A program made the translations under genes and the position numbers. 43,890 bases of DNA from Bacteroidales bacterium. Lineage in GTDB: Bacteria; Bacteroidota; Bacteroidia; Bacteroidales; GWA2-32-17. The notes beneath the pieces are model-generated. The model did no database searches, was not told the origin of the DNA, and saw nothing but the letters and a program-made list of their open reading frames with translations. Shown piece after piece: positions 42,796 through 43,890 of this stretch; positions within the stretch are counted from its first letter, which is position 1, and the number at the start of each line of letters is the position of its first letter. The stretch lies in assembly GCA_026417155.1 (NCBI GenBank), contig JAOADU010000060.1:75604-119493 (forward strand), in the 5' to 3' direction.

Positions 42796-42918
42796 GTTTC
42801 ATAGTTTGCATATGCGAATTTAGATGCTTTATGCAAAAAATACCTATATTCGTTCATATAAATATAAACAACATATTGTTAATTAAATAAATGAGTTTAG
42901 TAATTGATTATTAGCAAA

Positions 42919-43602
42919 TTACGCTTTAGCGATAACAGCAATGCTTATACTCGACTGTGGTATGGATAAAATAGCTTGTGCACAAGCTTCAAGAGTGGCA
43001 CCTGTTGTTAATACATCATCAACTAAAAGATAATGTTTGTTTTCGTGATGTAAGTTGTAATTAACAGAAAAAGCTTCGCTTACATTTTTCCATCGCTCTT
43101 CGCGTGTTTTTTGAGTTTGAGTTGATGTTTCTTTTGCTCTGACAAGTAAAGAATTGCAAACAGGAATATTAAGGATTTCTGAAATACCATTTGCAAAACA
43201 TTCGGCTTGATTATAACCTCTTTCTTTCAGTCGTTTGGGATGCAAAGGAACAGGAACAATGTAATTTATGCTTGAAAATTCAGAATGATTTTTTATTTGA
43301 TTTGCTAATAATCTTCCTAAGAATAAGCCAATATCGGGACGGTTGTTGTATTTTAAATTATGAAGCAAATGTTGAGTGCGTCCTTTTTTATGAAAATATA
43401 ACAAAGCTGTAGCCATGCGAATATTTACACGTCCCCAAAATATTTGAGCTACAGGATTATCATTATATAAATGGAAATTTGTAAATGGTAAGTTTGCAAT
43501 GCATAAAGTACATAAAGTTTCTTCGTTATTTTCAAGAGGCTTGCCACACGAACCACAAACACGTGGAAATAATAATTCAATAAAGTCTATTATCCAATTC
43601 AT
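42919..43602 (-). CDS. ComF-family phosphoribosyltransferase-like protein
   Basis: 227 residues. A zinc ribbon with C16, C19, C31 and C34 (CGSCG and CTLC) precedes a type I phosphoribosyltransferase domain with PVPLHPKRLKERGYNQA and the PRPP-binding loop LLVDDVLTTGATL. ComF proteins take part in natural transformation in some bacteria (B. subtilis ComFC, H. influenzae ComF); the reaction is not settled. The frame also opens at TTG 43629; the ATG at 43602 (MNWIIDF) is preferred because it matches the usual family start. Divergent from the DUF47 gene. Confidence 0.93.
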   Translation of the reverse strand: MNWIIDFIELLFPRVCGSCGKPLENNEETLCTLCIANLPFTNFHLYNDNPVAQIFWGRVNIRMATALLYFHKKGRTQHLLHNLKYNNRPDIGLFLGRLLANQIKNHSEFSSINYIVPVPLHPKRLKERGYNQAECFANGISEILNIPVCNSLLVRAKETSTQTQKTREERWKNVSEAFSVNYNLHHENKHYLLVDDVLTTGATLEACAQAILSIPQSSISIAVIAKA

Positions 43603-43693
43603 TAACAAACAATTACAAAAAGTTAACAATTTCTTAACATTGAATAACGATTTAATTTAAACCTTTGTCAAAATTATAAAAATTAATATATTT

Positions 43694-43890
43694 ATGGGAG
43701 CAAACAAGTATTTTCAGTTTTTAGTTCCAAAAGATCGCAAGTTTTATCCATATTTCCTTAAAGTTGCCGATAATTTATTAGAAGGAGCAGAGTTATTGGT
43801 TCAATTAATGAATTCGAATAATTGGGAAGAAAGAAGTAAGATTATAGATAAAATTAAGGAAAAGGAAAAGAAAGGTGACGATTATACGCA
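43694..43890 (+). CDS. DUF47/PhoU-like protein, partial
   Basis: Only the first 65 residues are in the window; the gene continues past the right edge. MGANKYFQFLVPKDRKFYPYF followed by a helix with LLEGAELLVQLM and a second helix ending in EKEKKGDD is the start of the DUF47 (YkaA/PhoU-like) helical family. Such proteins often sit next to Pit-type phosphate transporters and are thought to modulate them. A Pit gene would be expected just to the right. The ATG is at 43694 with no Shine-Dalgarno; the leader has a near-consensus AACCTTTG box. Confidence 0.82.
   Translation, partial: MGANKYFQFLVPKDRKFYPYFLKVADNLLEGAELLVQLMNSNNWEERSKIIDKIKEKEKKGDDYT

Noticed and set aside
43603-43629. TTG start for ComF
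   Set aside because: The ATG at 43602 places the zinc ribbon at the usual distance; the extra nine residues are low complexity.
1-43890. CRISPR array, insertion sequence or prophage
   Set aside because: No regularly spaced repeats, transposase, inverted-repeat ends, integrase or phage structural genes were seen on either strand.

Overview
This window looks like a chromosomal segment of an AT-rich Bacteroidota bacterium, probably Bacteroidales or a near relative. The signs are: strong matches to the Bacteroidota promoter (TTTG, about 19-21 bases, TAnnTTTG), almost no Shine-Dalgarno sequences, two proteins with type IX secretion (T9SS) C-terminal sorting-like domains, and families typical of the phylum (GSCFA, DUF3109, DUF1573, a GT3-type glycogen synthase, half-length TSUP, long HtpG with a coiled-coil insert). 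I see no phage, insertion sequence, integrase, CRISPR array or rRNA. No stretch longer than about 215 bases lacks a gene.

Region by region. 1-1904 (minus): start of a very large glycogen protein, a GT3 glycogen synthase joined in frame to an alpha-glucan phosphorylase, running off the left edge. 2069-4757 (minus): gpmI, a DUF3109 cysteine-cluster protein and a small outer-membrane-type protein in one operon. 4956-5348 (plus): START/AHSA1-like protein. 5356-7254 (minus): LtaS-like membrane sulfatase-fold enzyme. 7392-15486 (minus): a tight run of kdsD, lptB, a family 2 glycosyltransferase, a subtilisin-like protease, a GSCFA protein, then a TolC-like channel with a MacA-like adaptor; it reads as envelope/LPS biogenesis and export. 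15581-17776: recQ, whose stop codon overlaps that of the convergent clamp-loader gene (17773-18906).

19087-29893 (plus): DUF1573 lipo/exoprotein, class I aminotransferase, YfhO membrane protein, hybrid histidine kinase, a large degenerate-peptidase/beta-propeller/outer-membrane-barrel protein, half-size TSUP transporter and an M20 amidohydrolase, ended by a clear terminator. 30109-32112: a T9SS-exported protein insulated by its own strong promoter and terminators on both sides. 32190-36538 (plus): XdhC-like protein, a secreted hypothetical, a response regulator carrying a C-terminal membrane anchor, and htpG.

36541-39501 (minus): a compact three-gene cassette of a 48-residue membrane protein, a large methyltransferase whose N-terminal half has kinase-like residues, and a membrane sulfatase-fold enzyme, with overlapping reading frames and a good promoter. 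This is the best candidate for an undescribed system, probably acting on surface glycans or lipids. 39569-40905 (minus): an orphan T9SS-tail protein and an adenosine-kinase-like PfkB kinase. 40981-41054: tRNA-Asn with promoter and terminator. 41092-43890: CPBP membrane protease, a conserved hypothetical, ComF, and the start of a DUF47/PhoU-like gene cut by the right edge.
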